Shown: positions 36,096 to 44,716, numbered from the stretch's first letter. The stretch is DNA of 64,000 nucleotides from Albibacterium profundi (GCF_042159835.1 NZ_JBBVGT010000002.1:2170001-2234000), one strand, 5' to 3'. Notes: generated by a model from the sequence alone, not told the origin. Numbers and translations are program-made.

Positions 36096-36638
36096 ATGAA
36101 CAAACAGACGACTGTAAAATTGAACGACTGGGAGAAATTCAGTCCGTATTTTGTACGAAAGGAAGTTGCTGCTAAAACAACGCTTTTACAGGAAGGGAAA
36201 ATTTCAAGAACAATGTTCTTTATTGAAAAAGGATGTTTGCGAACTTGGGTAAATAATGAAGGCAAAGAAATAACCACTCAGTTCTTTTTTGAAGGCGACA
36301 GCGTTTCTTCTATCGAAAGTTTTAGGACAAACCTACCCAGCTTATATAGCATTGAAAGTATAGAACCTTGTATTTTACAGACGATTTCACAACAAGACTT
36401 TCAAAATATTTTAGAAAATTTGCCTGAAATTAAAGAAGAAATGCAGGAGCATTTATTCAAACGGCTCTTGCAATCTCAAAAAACTTTTTATTCCTATCTT
36501 AAAAATAATCCCCAGCAACGTTACAAAGAGCTTATTGAAGAATATCCCCATATTATCCAGCGTATTCCACAACATTATATCGCATCCTATTTAGGCATTA
36601 CTTCTGTTTCGTTAAGCAGAATACGAAACAGACGATAA
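36096..36638 (+). CDS. Crp/Fnr-family regulator (cassette 6)
   Basis: A cyclic-nucleotide-binding-like beta barrel (EGKISRTMFFIEKGCLRTW) is followed by a helix bundle and a short helix-turn-helix ending in IASYLGITSVSLSRIRNRR. This 180-residue type is common in Bacteroidota, often next to the gene it controls. It lies 130 bases before a quinone reductase gene in the same cassette and probably regulates it. The ligand is unknown; the arginine typical of cAMP binding is not evident. Confidence 0.85.
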   Translation: MNKQTTVKLNDWEKFSPYFVRKEVAAKTTLLQEGKISRTMFFIEKGCLRTWVNNEGKEITTQFFFEGDSVSSIESFRTNLPSLYSIESIEPCILQTISQQDFQNILENLPEIKEEMQEHLFKRLLQSQKTFYSYLKNNPQQRYKELIEEYPHIIQRIPQHYIASYLGITSVSLSRIRNRR

Positions 36639-36768
36639 GTTCATTTACTCACCGGTTTTTTGATTATTTTTTGTATTTGTGAATCGCTTTGCGATTTCTT
36701 TACAATTGTTATCGTCCAACTATTTGTTACTTCTCAACTTTGCAGTATAAAATTAAGCAAAGTAAAAA

Positions 36769-37359
36769 ATGAAAGTAGTAATAGTATTTAACCATCCGTA
36801 TGAGGGTAGCTTTGGTAACGCAATTTTAAAAGCTGTGACCAAGGGGCTTAAAGGTGCAAATCACGAAGTTGATCTGATGCATCTTGATAATGATGGATTT
36901 AATCCAGTAATGTCAAAGGCAGATTTGAAAGCCTTTGTGGAACACAAGCCTGTTGATCCACAAGTAATAGACTATAATGAACGTCTGAAAAAAGCAGACC
37001 ACCTGTTTTTTATTTTCCCGATTTGGTGGGATTTGATGCCTGCAATGACCAAAGGATTTGTTGATAGGGTACTCACTCCTGGAGTTGTCTATGACCACCA
37101 TCCCAGAGGTTTTGGATTAATACCTCTATTAAAAAACCTGAAAGGTGTAACCATCATCACTACGATGAACAAACCCAGAATAATGTATTCCCTACTCATT
37201 GGCAACTTAATCAAGAAAGCAATGATAAAAAGTGTATTCAAAACTATGGGTTACAAAAATCTTAAATGGATTAGCTATAATATGGTAAAGTCAGTCAGTC
37301 AGGAAAAAAGAGTAAAATGGTTAACTGATATTGAAAAAAGGTTTTCAAAATTCAACTAA
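36769..37359 (+). CDS. NAD(P)H dehydrogenase (quinone), flavodoxin-like (cassette 6)
   Basis: The flavodoxin-like fold is shown by VVIVFNHPYEGSFGNAI at the N-terminus and FFIFPIWWDLMPAMTKGFVD near residues 82-100, the family motif of MdaB/NQO-type quinone reductases. It would reduce quinones with NAD(P)H using FMN or FAD, in the cytoplasm. It is followed 15 bases later by a DUF4405 membrane protein, and both are probably one transcript under the regulator encoded upstream. Its 196-residue length is normal. Confidence 0.85.
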   Translation: MKVVIVFNHPYEGSFGNAILKAVTKGLKGANHEVDLMHLDNDGFNPVMSKADLKAFVEHKPVDPQVIDYNERLKKADHLFFIFPIWWDLMPAMTKGFVDRVLTPGVVYDHHPRGFGLIPLLKNLKGVTIITTMNKPRIMYSLLIGNLIKKAMIKSVFKTMGYKNLKWISYNMVKSVSQEKRVKWLTDIEKRFSKFN

Positions 37360-37374
37360 AAAAAGTCTGGTATT

Positions 37375-37851
37375 ATGAAACTGAACAGAAATTATGTTAC
37401 CCCTTTTATATCCTTGGTTTTTCTTGTCGTGGGCCTATCGGGTTTATTGATGTTTTTCCATTTATTTGATGGCTATACAGAAGTTGTTCACGAGTATTTG
37501 GGTGTTTTTTTTGTTGTTTGTGCTGTTTTTCACATCATACTCAATTGGAAAGCATTAAAAATTCATTTCAAAAGAGGTGTTTTTATTCCTGCTTTATTAG
37601 GTGTATTGGCTATATCGGTTACACTTATTGTTGGAGAAAGTATATATCCTCCAGTGGACACAATCATTATCAATAAAATAGTAAAAGCACCAATTAATGA
37701 TGCTTTCAAAGCATTGGAGGTTGATTATTCCGAAGTTTACAAAAGATTAAAAACAAACGGAATATCAATTGAGGGAGCCACAACAATAGAGGCTATTTGG
37801 ATTAACAATAATGCTAACCCTGAAAAAGTAATTGATTTGATTATGAAATAG
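37375..37851 (+). CDS. DUF4405 membrane protein, cytochrome b-like (cassette 6)
   Basis: The first 85 residues contain three hydrophobic segments with histidines (FHLFDGYTEVVHEYLG, FHIILNWKALKIHFKR) as in DUF4405, a small cytochrome b-like family. The C-terminal part (about residues 100-158) is soluble and reads INDAFKALEVDYSEVYKRLK, a small helical module found in some redox-linked proteins. With the quinone reductase in front it may form a membrane redox pair. Heme binding is inferred from the histidines. Confidence 0.75.
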   Translation: MKLNRNYVTPFISLVFLVVGLSGLLMFFHLFDGYTEVVHEYLGVFFVVCAVFHIILNWKALKIHFKRGVFIPALLGVLAISVTLIVGESIYPPVDTIIINKIVKAPINDAFKALEVDYSEVYKRLKTNGISIEGATTIEAIWINNNANPEKVIDLIMK

Positions 37852-37876
37852 GCATTAAAAACTATTAAAAGGGCAT

Positions 37877-38011
37877 CCGCTAACAGCGGTTTGGCGTAAT
37901 GGGGGCAGACGTTCTTCGTACGGAAATTTTTGCTAAATTTGAACCGGGTGCTTCGTATCAAGTTTTTGTACTAAAAAGCCCCCACTCCGTCAAGCGCCGG
38001 CTACGTTGTGA
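37877..38011 (+). other. attC of cassette 6
   Basis: Left core CCGCTAAC (37877-37884) is the reverse complement of the 5' junction GTTAGCGG at 36066. The right arm GTCAAGCGCCGGCTACG resembles the end of the mini-cassette; right core is GTTGTGA at 38005. Confidence 0.85.
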
Positions 38012-38051
38012 GCAATTTAAACCAACTTTACCGATTTTAACAGAAAATAGA

Positions 38052-38591
38052 ATGCTAAAAAATGTTGAGTTAAATTCCAAAAGACTTAAAACCAGAAATC
38101 TTAATGAAGGTGATATAGAAAAATTATTCAAAATTTATTCGGATAAAGAATCAATGAAATTCCGTGGCTCAAAACCTATGAATAAAATTGCAGATGCATC
38201 TAAAATGATTTTCGACCAAACAATTGAGAAAAATAATATCATAAAAATTCGCAAGGCTATAATAAAAAAGGAAAATAAAGAATTAATCGGAACTTTACTT
38301 TTGGAATGCGACAAATCATTTCCTAACCGATGTGAAATTGGATTTTCATTCGAAAAAAGTGAATGGAATAATGGCTATGGAAAAGAAACACTAGATATGG
38401 TATTGGAAAAATTAAAAACTATTAATAGCATTAAAGAAGTTAAAGCGTGGTGTATTAAAAAAAATATTGCTTCAGTTAAGATACTTGAAAAAAAAGGCTT
38501 TACTAGAATTAATCAGAATGAATTTCCTGAAAGCTATTTATTTATAAAAGAATTAAAAAAAACTGCTCACAACAATGTATATAAAAAATAG
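38052..38591 (+). CDS. GNAT acetyltransferase, RimJ/RimL-like (cassette 7)
   Basis: RLKTRNLNEGDIEKLFKIYS near the N-terminus, GYGKETLDMVLEKL in the acetyl-CoA site and NIASVKILEKKGFTRI near the C-terminus match the GNAT_3 (RimJ/RimL) branch. It has 179 residues from the ATG at 38052; the open frame upstream is attC sequence and is not coding. The stop codon lies inside the cassette's own attC. It may acetylate a protein N-terminus, an amino acid or an antibiotic; the substrate is not evident. Confidence 0.8.
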   Translation: MLKNVELNSKRLKTRNLNEGDIEKLFKIYSDKESMKFRGSKPMNKIADASKMIFDQTIEKNNIIKIRKAIIKKENKELIGTLLLECDKSFPNRCEIGFSFEKSEWNNGYGKETLDMVLEKLKTINSIKEVKAWCIKKNIASVKILEKKGFTRINQNEFPESYLFIKELKKTAHNNVYKK

Positions 38592-38697
38592 GCGATATAG
38601 TAATAAAATCAAGGGTTTTGGCTCGTGTCAGACTTTGTACTTAACCGAAAGTTTGGTGCTTTGTAATCGCCTACTTTTCATATACTAAACGTTGTGG
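38565..38697 (+). other. attC of cassette 7
   Basis: Left core GCTCACAAC (38565-38573) lies within the end of the GNAT gene and matches the 5' junction GTTGTGAGC. It resembles attC of cassette 1 (AACAATGTATATA, AATAGGCGA, CGCCTACTTT), so these sites form a sequence family. Confidence 0.85.
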
Positions 38698-38734
38698 CAC
38701 ATTTGAAACAAACATCGGAACAGAGAAAATTAAG

Positions 38735-39469
38735 ATGAAACAAAACAAATATGACGATAATAACTTTTTTGAGAGTTATGGAAAAATGCCACGTTCAATT
38801 GACGGTTTAAATTCGGCAGGAGAATGGTATATTTTAAGAAAAATGTTACCTGAATTTCAAGGGAAAAATGTACTCGATCTTGGTTGCGGATATGGTTGGC
38901 ATTGTATTTATGCTAAACAACAAGGAGCTGAAAATGTAATTGGGATTGACTTATCACAAAAAATGATTGACAAGGCTAAAGAAAATTCCAAAGACTTGGC
39001 AATCGACTATAAGCAAATGGCAATCGAAGATATTAACTTTGAACCTGAAAGATTTGATGTTGTTTTTAGTTCCCTTGCATTCCATTACCTAAAAGAACTG
39101 AAAACGGTTTTTAGAAAAATCAATCAAACCTTGAAAAAAGGAGGAAGTTTTGTATTCTCAATGGAACATCCTGTGTTTACCTCAAGAGCCGAACAGGATT
39201 GGTTTACAGACGAAAGTGAAAATCGACTGCATTGGCCGATTGATAATTATCAAGATGAGAGCAAAAGAAAATCCCAATTTCTCGGACACAAAGTGACTAA
39301 ATATCACCGGACTTTGGAAACTATAATAAATACAGTAATTCAATCAAATTTTGATATTCGAGAAATATCCGAACCAAAACCTTCGGAGGAAATTCTAAAA
39401 AAATATCCAGAAATGAAGGATGAAATGAGAAGACCAATATTTATTATGATTTCGGCAATAAAGAAGTAA
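38735..39469 (+). CDS. Class I SAM-dependent methyltransferase (cassette 8)
   Basis: VLDLGCGYGWHCIYA near residues 47-61 is the SAM-binding motif I, followed by VIGIDLSQKMIDKA (motif Post I) and FDVVFSSLAFHYL (motif II). The 244-residue protein belongs to the methyltransf_11/UbiE-like group acting on small molecules. It is the only gene in the cassette. The substrate is unknown; detoxifying or natural-product methylation is possible. Confidence 0.85.
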   Translation: MKQNKYDDNNFFESYGKMPRSIDGLNSAGEWYILRKMLPEFQGKNVLDLGCGYGWHCIYAKQQGAENVIGIDLSQKMIDKAKENSKDLAIDYKQMAIEDINFEPERFDVVFSSLAFHYLKELKTVFRKINQTLKKGGSFVFSMEHPVFTSRAEQDWFTDESENRLHWPIDNYQDESKRKSQFLGHKVTKYHRTLETIINTVIQSNFDIREISEPKPSEEILKKYPEMKDEMRRPIFIMISAIKK

Positions 39470-39482
39470 TTAGCAAAAAAAC

Positions 39483-39619
39483 GTGCCACAACAGCGGCTA
39501 TGCGCCAGGCGGGAAACCCGTCTTCGGTTGACAAATTACGGATACGAGAACGGTTTCGTTTTCAAAAGAACAATTCCGGGTAAAAGCCCCGCCCGGCGCA
39601 TAGCCGCGGAACGTTATGT
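39483..39619 (+). other. attC of cassette 8
   Basis: Left core GTGCCACAAC (39483-39492) is the reverse complement of the 5' junction GTTGTGGCAC at 38691. Arms GCGGCTATGCGCC and GGCGCATAGCCGC are the same as in attC of cassette 5. Confidence 0.85.
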
Positions 39620-39660
39620 GTCAGGCAAGGACACCCCGCAAAACGACAGAGCCATAGTAT

Positions 39661-40020
39661 ATGAAAATTGAAACTTACAAAATCAACGACATAAAAGTTG
39701 CCGAAATTATTACGGACGAAATTATTCTACGAACTACCGAAGACGGATTAGATTTATTGGGTAATCTATATTATCAAGGGTTTGATAAAATCATTATTTA
39801 CGAAAAGAACATTACCCCCGACTTTTTTGACCTAAAAACTAAAATTGCAGGAGATATACTTCAAAAATTCACACAATATCAAATGCCATTGATAATTGTT
39901 GGAGATTTTTCAAAATTTAAGAGTAAGAGTTTAAACGATTTCATTTTTGAAAGCAATAAAGGAAAACAAATCAACTTTGTCGGTTCTCAATCGGAAGCAA
40001 TAAAAGCATTGACAAATTGA
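39661..40020 (+). CDS. DUF4180 protein (cassette 9)
   Basis: The 119-residue protein reads EDGLDLLGNLYYQGFDKIII and ITPDFFDLKTKIAGDILQKF, the hallmark of DUF4180, a small alpha/beta family of unknown function in many bacteria. Its stop overlaps the start of the next gene (TTGA), so the two are translationally coupled. DUF4180 genes are often found near acetyltransferases and regulators, as here. Confidence 0.8.
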   Translation: MKIETYKINDIKVAEIITDEIILRTTEDGLDLLGNLYYQGFDKIIIYEKNITPDFFDLKTKIAGDILQKFTQYQMPLIIVGDFSKFKSKSLNDFIFESNKGKQINFVGSQSEAIKALTN

Positions 40021-40496
40021 ATAAACAACATTTCATACTTAGACAAGGGCAGACAAACGACTTGACTGAACTGCAAAAATTATTTGTGGACACAATAACG
40101 ACAATTTGCACCGCTGACTACGACAAACAACAAATTGAAGTGTGGATTTCGAGCGTTGAAAACAAACAACGTTGGGACGAAATTTTGACAAAGCAATTTG
40201 TTTTAGTTGCTCAACACGCAGACAAAATCGTTGGCTTTGCGACACTTGACAACGGAAATTACTTTGACTTTTTATATGTTCACAAAGACCACCAACGACA
40301 AGGAATTGCACAGCGACTACTTGACGGCATTGAAACCGAAGCAAGACGACTAAAACAAACCGTTTTGACTTCTGACGTTAGCAAAACCGCAAGACCGTTT
40401 TTTGAAAAGAATAACTTCAAAGTTTTGACAGAACAAATTGTAAACAGAAAAGGAGTAAATCTGACTAACTATAAAATGACGAAAACGCTTGACTAA
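40017..40496 (+). CDS. GNAT acetyltransferase (cassette 9)
   Basis: The protein (159 residues) starts at a TTG that overlaps the stop of the DUF4180 gene. It has the acetyl-CoA motif HQRQGIAQRLLDGIE near residues 90-104 and a C-terminal ARPFFEKNNFKVLTEQ typical of the GNAT family. The preceding strand FDFLYVHKDHQ is also usual. It completes the two-gene cassette 9. Substrate unknown. Confidence 0.8.
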   Translation: MNKQHFILRQGQTNDLTELQKLFVDTITTICTADYDKQQIEVWISSVENKQRWDEILTKQFVLVAQHADKIVGFATLDNGNYFDFLYVHKDHQRQGIAQRLLDGIETEARRLKQTVLTSDVSKTARPFFEKNNFKVLTEQIVNRKGVNLTNYKMTKTLD

Positions 40497-40504
40497 ATGC
40501 CCGA

Positions 40505-40638
40505 ACACATAACATCAGGTTTGCGTCAGGCGGGCGGACGTGGTAAATTGAACATCAGTGCTTTTTATTAACTTTGGTGCAAGGTTGAACGTTTGTGCTT
40601 CTAATCCCGCCCGAACGCAAACCTGCCGGCCGTTAGGT
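40505..40638 (+). other. attC of cassette 9
   Basis: Left core ACACATAAC (40505-40513) is the reverse complement of the 5' junction GTTATGTGT at 39613. Arms CAGGTTTGCGT and ACGCAAACCTG pair; right core is GTTAGGT at 40632. Confidence 0.85.
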
Positions 40639-40663
40639 GCAAGCAGGACAAAAACCGTCAAAA

Positions 40664-41230
40664 ATGGGACACATAAGAGAATACTATGAAAGAATCGTAA
40701 AGCTACAAGAATCGGAATGGGAATTTATAGCTTCACATTTTGACAGAAAGGTGTTTGCCAAAAACCAAATCATCACACGGCAGGGCGAAACGGAAAATTA
40801 CCTTTCATTCGTTGAAACGGGCATCGTTCGGTTTTACATTCCCGATGATGAAAACGAACTGACTTTTAATTTCAGTTTCGACAAAGAATTTACCTGTGCT
40901 TACGACTCTTTTCTCACGCAAACACCGTCCGAATACGAATTACAGGCATTGACGGAAGCCGTTGTTTGGCAAATTTCCTTTGACGATTTGCAAAAAGTGT
41001 ATGCCCAGACCAAAGTTGGGAATTATTTAGGACGCTTCGCTTCCGAAAAATTGTTTTTGGCTAAAAGCAAACGTGAACTGTCCTTGCTTAAATACAATGC
41101 GAAAGAGCGTTATTTAAGACTGTTCAGCGAACAGCCCGACATTTTAAAATTCATTCCGCTAAAATACGTGGCTTCCTACATCGGAATAACGCCACAGGGC
41201 TTGAGCCGTATTCGCAGACAGATTACTTAA
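40664..41230 (+). CDS. Crp/Fnr-family regulator (cassette 10)
   Basis: From the ATG at 40664 (MGHIREYYERI) the protein has about 188 residues: a cyclic-nucleotide-binding-like barrel (RQGETENYLSFVETGIVRFY) and a helix-turn-helix ending YVASYIGITPQGLSRIRRQI. It is the same kind of regulator as that in cassette 6. A peptide deformylase gene follows 59 bases later in the same cassette and may be its target. A GTG at 40637 would fall inside the attC and is not preferred. Confidence 0.85.
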   Translation: MGHIREYYERIVKLQESEWEFIASHFDRKVFAKNQIITRQGETENYLSFVETGIVRFYIPDDENELTFNFSFDKEFTCAYDSFLTQTPSEYELQALTEAVVWQISFDDLQKVYAQTKVGNYLGRFASEKLFLAKSKRELSLLKYNAKERYLRLFSEQPDILKFIPLKYVASYIGITPQGLSRIRRQIT

Positions 41231-41288
41231 CATAGGTTCATTGCCAACCTTGTTCATTCTTTGGAACTTTGCGATAAAAAGCAAAGGA

Positions 41289-41870
41289 ATGAAACGACCT
41301 ATTTTAGCATACGGACACAGCATTTTAAAACAAAAGTGCAACGACATCGAAAAGAATTATCCCGAGTTGGACAAGCTAATAGCCGATATGTGGGAAACAA
41401 TGAAAAACGCCAATGGTTGCGGATTGGCTTCGCCACAAATCGGACTTCCGATAAGACTTTTTGTAGTGGACAGTAAAACAACTTTTGAAAATCTTGACGA
41501 AGCGGACAGGGAAATCTATTTTGACAAAGACGACAAAGGAATAATGGAAACTTTTATCAACGCAAAAATCATTGAACGTTCCGCAGAGCTTTGGGAAGAC
41601 GAAGAAGGCTGTTTAAGTATCCCAAATTTATCGCAAAAAGTAAAAAGACCTTGGACGATTAGTATAGAATATTACAACAAAGATTTTGACTTTCAAACAA
41701 AGACATTTAGCGGAACGACCGCAAGAATGATACAGCACGAATACGACCACACAGAAGGAATTTTGTATCTTGACTATCTAAAACCATTGATCAGAAGGCT
41801 GATGGAATCCAAACTTAAAAAGATTGCAAAAGGACAGATAAAGACGAAATATCCAATAAAATTCGTGTAA
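41289..41870 (+). CDS. def: Peptide deformylase carried on a cassette (cassette 10)
   Basis: All three deformylase motifs are present: NGCGLASPQIG (motif 1), EGCLSIP (motif 2) and QHEYDHTEG (motif 3, the metal-binding HExxH). The enzyme removes the formyl group from new proteins and is normally an essential chromosomal gene. The ATG at 41289 (MKRPILAYG) is the natural start; the frame is open 48 bases upstream from a TTG. An extra, mobile copy could make cells less sensitive to deformylase inhibitors; this is inference. Confidence 0.9.
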   Translation: MKRPILAYGHSILKQKCNDIEKNYPELDKLIADMWETMKNANGCGLASPQIGLPIRLFVVDSKTTFENLDEADREIYFDKDDKGIMETFINAKIIERSAELWEDEEGCLSIPNLSQKVKRPWTISIEYYNKDFDFQTKTFSGTTARMIQHEYDHTEGILYLDYLKPLIRRLMESKLKKIAKGQIKTKYPIKFV

Positions 41871-41878
41871 AAATGCCA

Positions 41879-42011
41879 GCACCTAACAATGTGTATAAGC
41901 AATAGCGGGGAAAGTGCCAAAACCAAAGTTTTTGCCTTTTAGCTATCTTTGTGCTAAACTGAACAGTAAGCGTACAAAACCCGCTACTGCTCATACACTT
42001 GACCGTTGAGC
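41879..42011 (+). other. attC of cassette 10
   Basis: Left core GCACCTAAC (41879-41887) is the reverse complement of the 5' junction GTTAGGTGC at 40632. Arms AATGTGTATAAGCAATAGCG and CGCTACTGCTCATACACTT pair imperfectly. Confidence 0.85.
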
Positions 42012-42134
42012 GGAAATCCCTTCGGGCTTCCCGCTCAACGTAGCCGGCGCTTGACGGAGTCCAGCCCTACGGGACTGTCCTCTAACACGCGCTTGGCGCA
42101 ATTGCGCCAGCACGTGCGCCAAGCGCCGGCTACG
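42006..42134 (+). repeat. 129-bp mini-cassette, copy 6
   Basis: The last copy, same sequence as the rest, about 6 kb from copy 5. The next cassette begins TTATAGCC. Confidence 0.9.
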
Positions 42135-42176
42135 TTATAGCCAATGCCACGAACGACCGTGCAAACATTGAACGAT

Positions 42177-42680
42177 ATGAACGAAAGACCGAAAATAAAA
42201 TTAGAACTTACGACATATGACAAGACACTTGAAATTCTTGGTTGGACATCAATTCTTGCAATTTGGGTTTTAACAATCTCAAACTACTCAAACTTACCCG
42301 ACACAATTCCAATTCATTACAACGGTGCAGGACAAGCGGACGGCTTTGGCGGAAAAGGCAACATTTTGACTTTACCGTTAATTGCGACAGTTCTTTTTAT
42401 CGGGCTGACAATCTTAAACAAATTTCCACACGTCTTTAATTATCCGACCAACATAACCGCAGACAACGCATTAAGACAATACACAAATGCGACAAGGCTT
42501 CTTAGATATTTAAAGTTCATTATCGTTGTTATTTTTGGACTAATTGCGTTGCAGACTATCAGAAATGTAAACGGACAAACAAGCGGGCTTGGTGTTTGGT
42601 TTTTACCATTGACATTGGGACTGATATTCATTCCGCTAACATACTTTTTGATAAAATCATTTAAGACAACAAAACAATGA
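42177..42680 (+). CDS. DUF1648 membrane protein (SdpI-like, cassette 11)
   Basis: The signature NLPDTIPIHYNGAGQADGFG near residues 39-58 is a textbook DUF1648 motif, and about four membrane segments follow. It is a homologue of the cassette 5 protein (for example KFPHVFNYPTNITADNA against QYPWIFNYPTDLKPEDA). The start at 42177 (MNERPKIKLE) is aligned with that homologue; an in-frame ATG at 42144 is also possible. Two cassettes with related membrane proteins suggest selection for this function. Confidence 0.8.
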   Translation: MNERPKIKLELTTYDKTLEILGWTSILAIWVLTISNYSNLPDTIPIHYNGAGQADGFGGKGNILTLPLIATVLFIGLTILNKFPHVFNYPTNITADNALRQYTNATRLLRYLKFIIVVIFGLIALQTIRNVNGQTSGLGVWFLPLTLGLIFIPLTYFLIKSFKTTKQ

Positions 42681-42697
42681 CGATAACCAAAGGCACT

Positions 42698-42831
42698 GGC
42701 TATAACATCGTATTGGCAATAGGCGGACTGAACCGCTTCGTATCAACGAAAGTGCAAAATTCAACTTCTGTTCTTCGATTAAAGTTCAGTGCTAAAAATC
42801 CCGCCCATCGCCAATACGTGGAACGTTATAT
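42698..42831 (+). other. attC of cassette 11
   Basis: Left core GGCTATAAC (42698-42706) is the reverse complement of the 5' junction GTTATAGCC at 42134. Arms CGTATTGGCAATAGGCGG and CCGCCCATCGCCAATACG pair imperfectly; right core GTTATAT at 42825. Confidence 0.85.
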
Positions 42832-42880
42832 GCCATATTACAGAGATTCTACCAATATCAAGAAAGCCGAGAATTAATAA

Positions 42881-44716
42881 ATGAACGCCTACCAAGAAAA
42901 CGCCGACAAATACGAAATCGAAGCTTTCCGATTACGGAAGCTATCGAACAGAATATCATTACTTAGATTAGTCATCTTGGTACTTTCAGTTACAATTATA
43001 GTGACCTTGTTTCATTTCAATTTAGTTAAAGCCGCATTGATTTTTGCGCCAATTTCGATAACATGCTTTGGCATTGTTTTAAAACGCCACAACAAGATAG
43101 CTTACTTAATACAACATACATCCTTCCTAAAAGGAATAAATGAATCAGAAATTAAAAGAGATAAATGTGAACTTGAAGAGTTTGATACGGGAGTTCAGTT
43201 TACAAATCAAAGTCACCCATATACAACTGATTTAGATATTTTTGGTCAACATTCCATTTTTCAATTAATAAATAGAACGACTACAGAGTCTGGAATGACA
43301 CTTTTATCAAAGTGGCTATCTGAATCTGCACCTGACTCTGAAATAAACGAAAGACAGAAGGCTATAAAGGAGCTATCTCTAAAATTCGATTGGAGGCAGC
43401 ATTTTCAGGCGACAGGTATGCACTTTCAAAACAAACAAAGTGATTATAATAAACTGATAGAATGGGTAGAAACACCAGTGGCTTTGCTAAAACATCAGCT
43501 AGTTTATAAAGTAGTTGCAATAGTTTTACCAGCTCTTTTTTTCCTTAGCACGTACCTTTTTTATGTTAACCTTGATTCAAAAATCGGTGTTATTTGTTTA
43601 TCCTTCATGATTTTAGTTATAATAGCCATTTATGTTGTTTTAAGGAAAGTCAAGCCTCAAGCCGAATATATTGTAGAAACTTCAACCAAAAATCTTAAAA
43701 CTTTGAGGGGATATCTGGCTCTTATTAATATTATTGAAAATGAAGAGTTCAGCTCAAAAAAGCTACAAGAATTGCAATCAAACCTAACAAAAGGCAAATA
43801 TTCGGCATACAATGAAACTAAGAGAATATGCAATCTTTTGGAGTTCTCGCACCAAAGACCAATAAGAAAAATAGCAATCGGTGGAAATTACTTCTATCCA
43901 CTTTTAAACAGTTTCTTTCTAATTGATATTTATCTGATAATCGCAACAGAAAAATGGAAAATAAAGAACAAAGCGTTTTTAAAATTATGGATTAACGCAA
44001 TTAGTGAGTTCGAGGTAATTAATAGTTTTGCAGGTTTTTGTTATTCAAATCCATTATATACTTTTCCCAAGATAACAGAAAAAAATTGCTATGTACATTT
44101 TGAATCGTTAGGGCATCCATTAATAAATTCGAATAACCGAATTTGTAATGATTTTCAATCAGACAAATACGGCGATGTTATTATAATAACCGGCTCAAAT
44201 ATGGCAGGAAAAAGTACATTTTTGAGAACTGTGGGCGTCAATATTGTATTAGCCTTAGCTGGAGCACCTTGTTGTGCCAAAAATGGGCAGGTTTCAAACC
44301 TAAAGTTATTTACAAGTATGCGCACTCAAGATAATTTACAAAATGGAATTTCTTCATTTTATGCAGAATTAAATAGAATAGAAAAGATGCTGAAACTGAT
44401 TGAAAATAATCAAAATATCTATTTCCTTTTAGACGAGATGTTTAAAGGTACAAACTCGGAAGATAGACATAAAGGAGGTTTTTCACTGATAAATCAATTA
44501 AGTAAGCTCAAGACTTCAGGGATTATGGCAACGCATGATATTGAACTTGCCAAGTTGACAGAAAGCAGAAAGCTAGTTACCAATTATAGTTTCAATAGTG
44601 AGATGATAAATGATTCTATGATTTTCAATTATAAACTGCATAATGGCATTTGTTATGACTTTAACGCAAGTCAGCTTATGAAAAAAAGTGGGATTGAAAT
44701 TATAAACTACATCTAA
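42881..44716 (+). CDS. MutS-like ATPase with membrane segments (cassette 12)
   Basis: The C-terminal domain is a MutS-type ABC ATPase: Walker A GSNMAGKSTFLRTVG near residue 443, the signature-like NGISSFYAELNRI, Walker B FLLDEMFKGTNSEDR and the MATHDIELAKL switch. The N-terminal part lacks the mismatch-recognition and connector domains of MutS. Instead it has four hydrophobic segments (two near residues 30-70, two near 205-255). This is the uncharacterised MutS-related membrane family of Bacteroidota. Its role in a cassette is unknown; DNA repair is not implied. Confidence 0.8.
   Translation: MNAYQENADKYEIEAFRLRKLSNRISLLRLVILVLSVTIIVTLFHFNLVKAALIFAPISITCFGIVLKRHNKIAYLIQHTSFLKGINESEIKRDKCELEEFDTGVQFTNQSHPYTTDLDIFGQHSIFQLINRTTTESGMTLLSKWLSESAPDSEINERQKAIKELSLKFDWRQHFQATGMHFQNKQSDYNKLIEWVETPVALLKHQLVYKVVAIVLPALFFLSTYLFYVNLDSKIGVICLSFMILVIIAIYVVLRKVKPQAEYIVETSTKNLKTLRGYLALINIIENEEFSSKKLQELQSNLTKGKYSAYNETKRICNLLEFSHQRPIRKIAIGGNYFYPLLNSFFLIDIYLIIATEKWKIKNKAFLKLWINAISEFEVINSFAGFCYSNPLYTFPKITEKNCYVHFESLGHPLINSNNRICNDFQSDKYGDVIIITGSNMAGKSTFLRTVGVNIVLALAGAPCCAKNGQVSNLKLFTSMRTQDNLQNGISSFYAELNRIEKMLKLIENNQNIYFLLDEMFKGTNSEDRHKGGFSLINQLSKLKTSGIMATHDIELAKLTESRKLVTNYSFNSEMINDSMIFNYKLHNGICYDFNASQLMKKSGIEIINYI

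Noticed and set aside
37899..38051. An N-terminal extension of the GNAT enzyme of cassette 7.
   Set aside because: It lies in the attC of cassette 6, across the cassette boundary, and is not like the family.
29508..42134. A CRISPR-like array, because of identical repeats with unique sequence between them.
   Set aside because: Repeats are 129 bp, spacers are kilobases long and contain genes; there are no cas genes.
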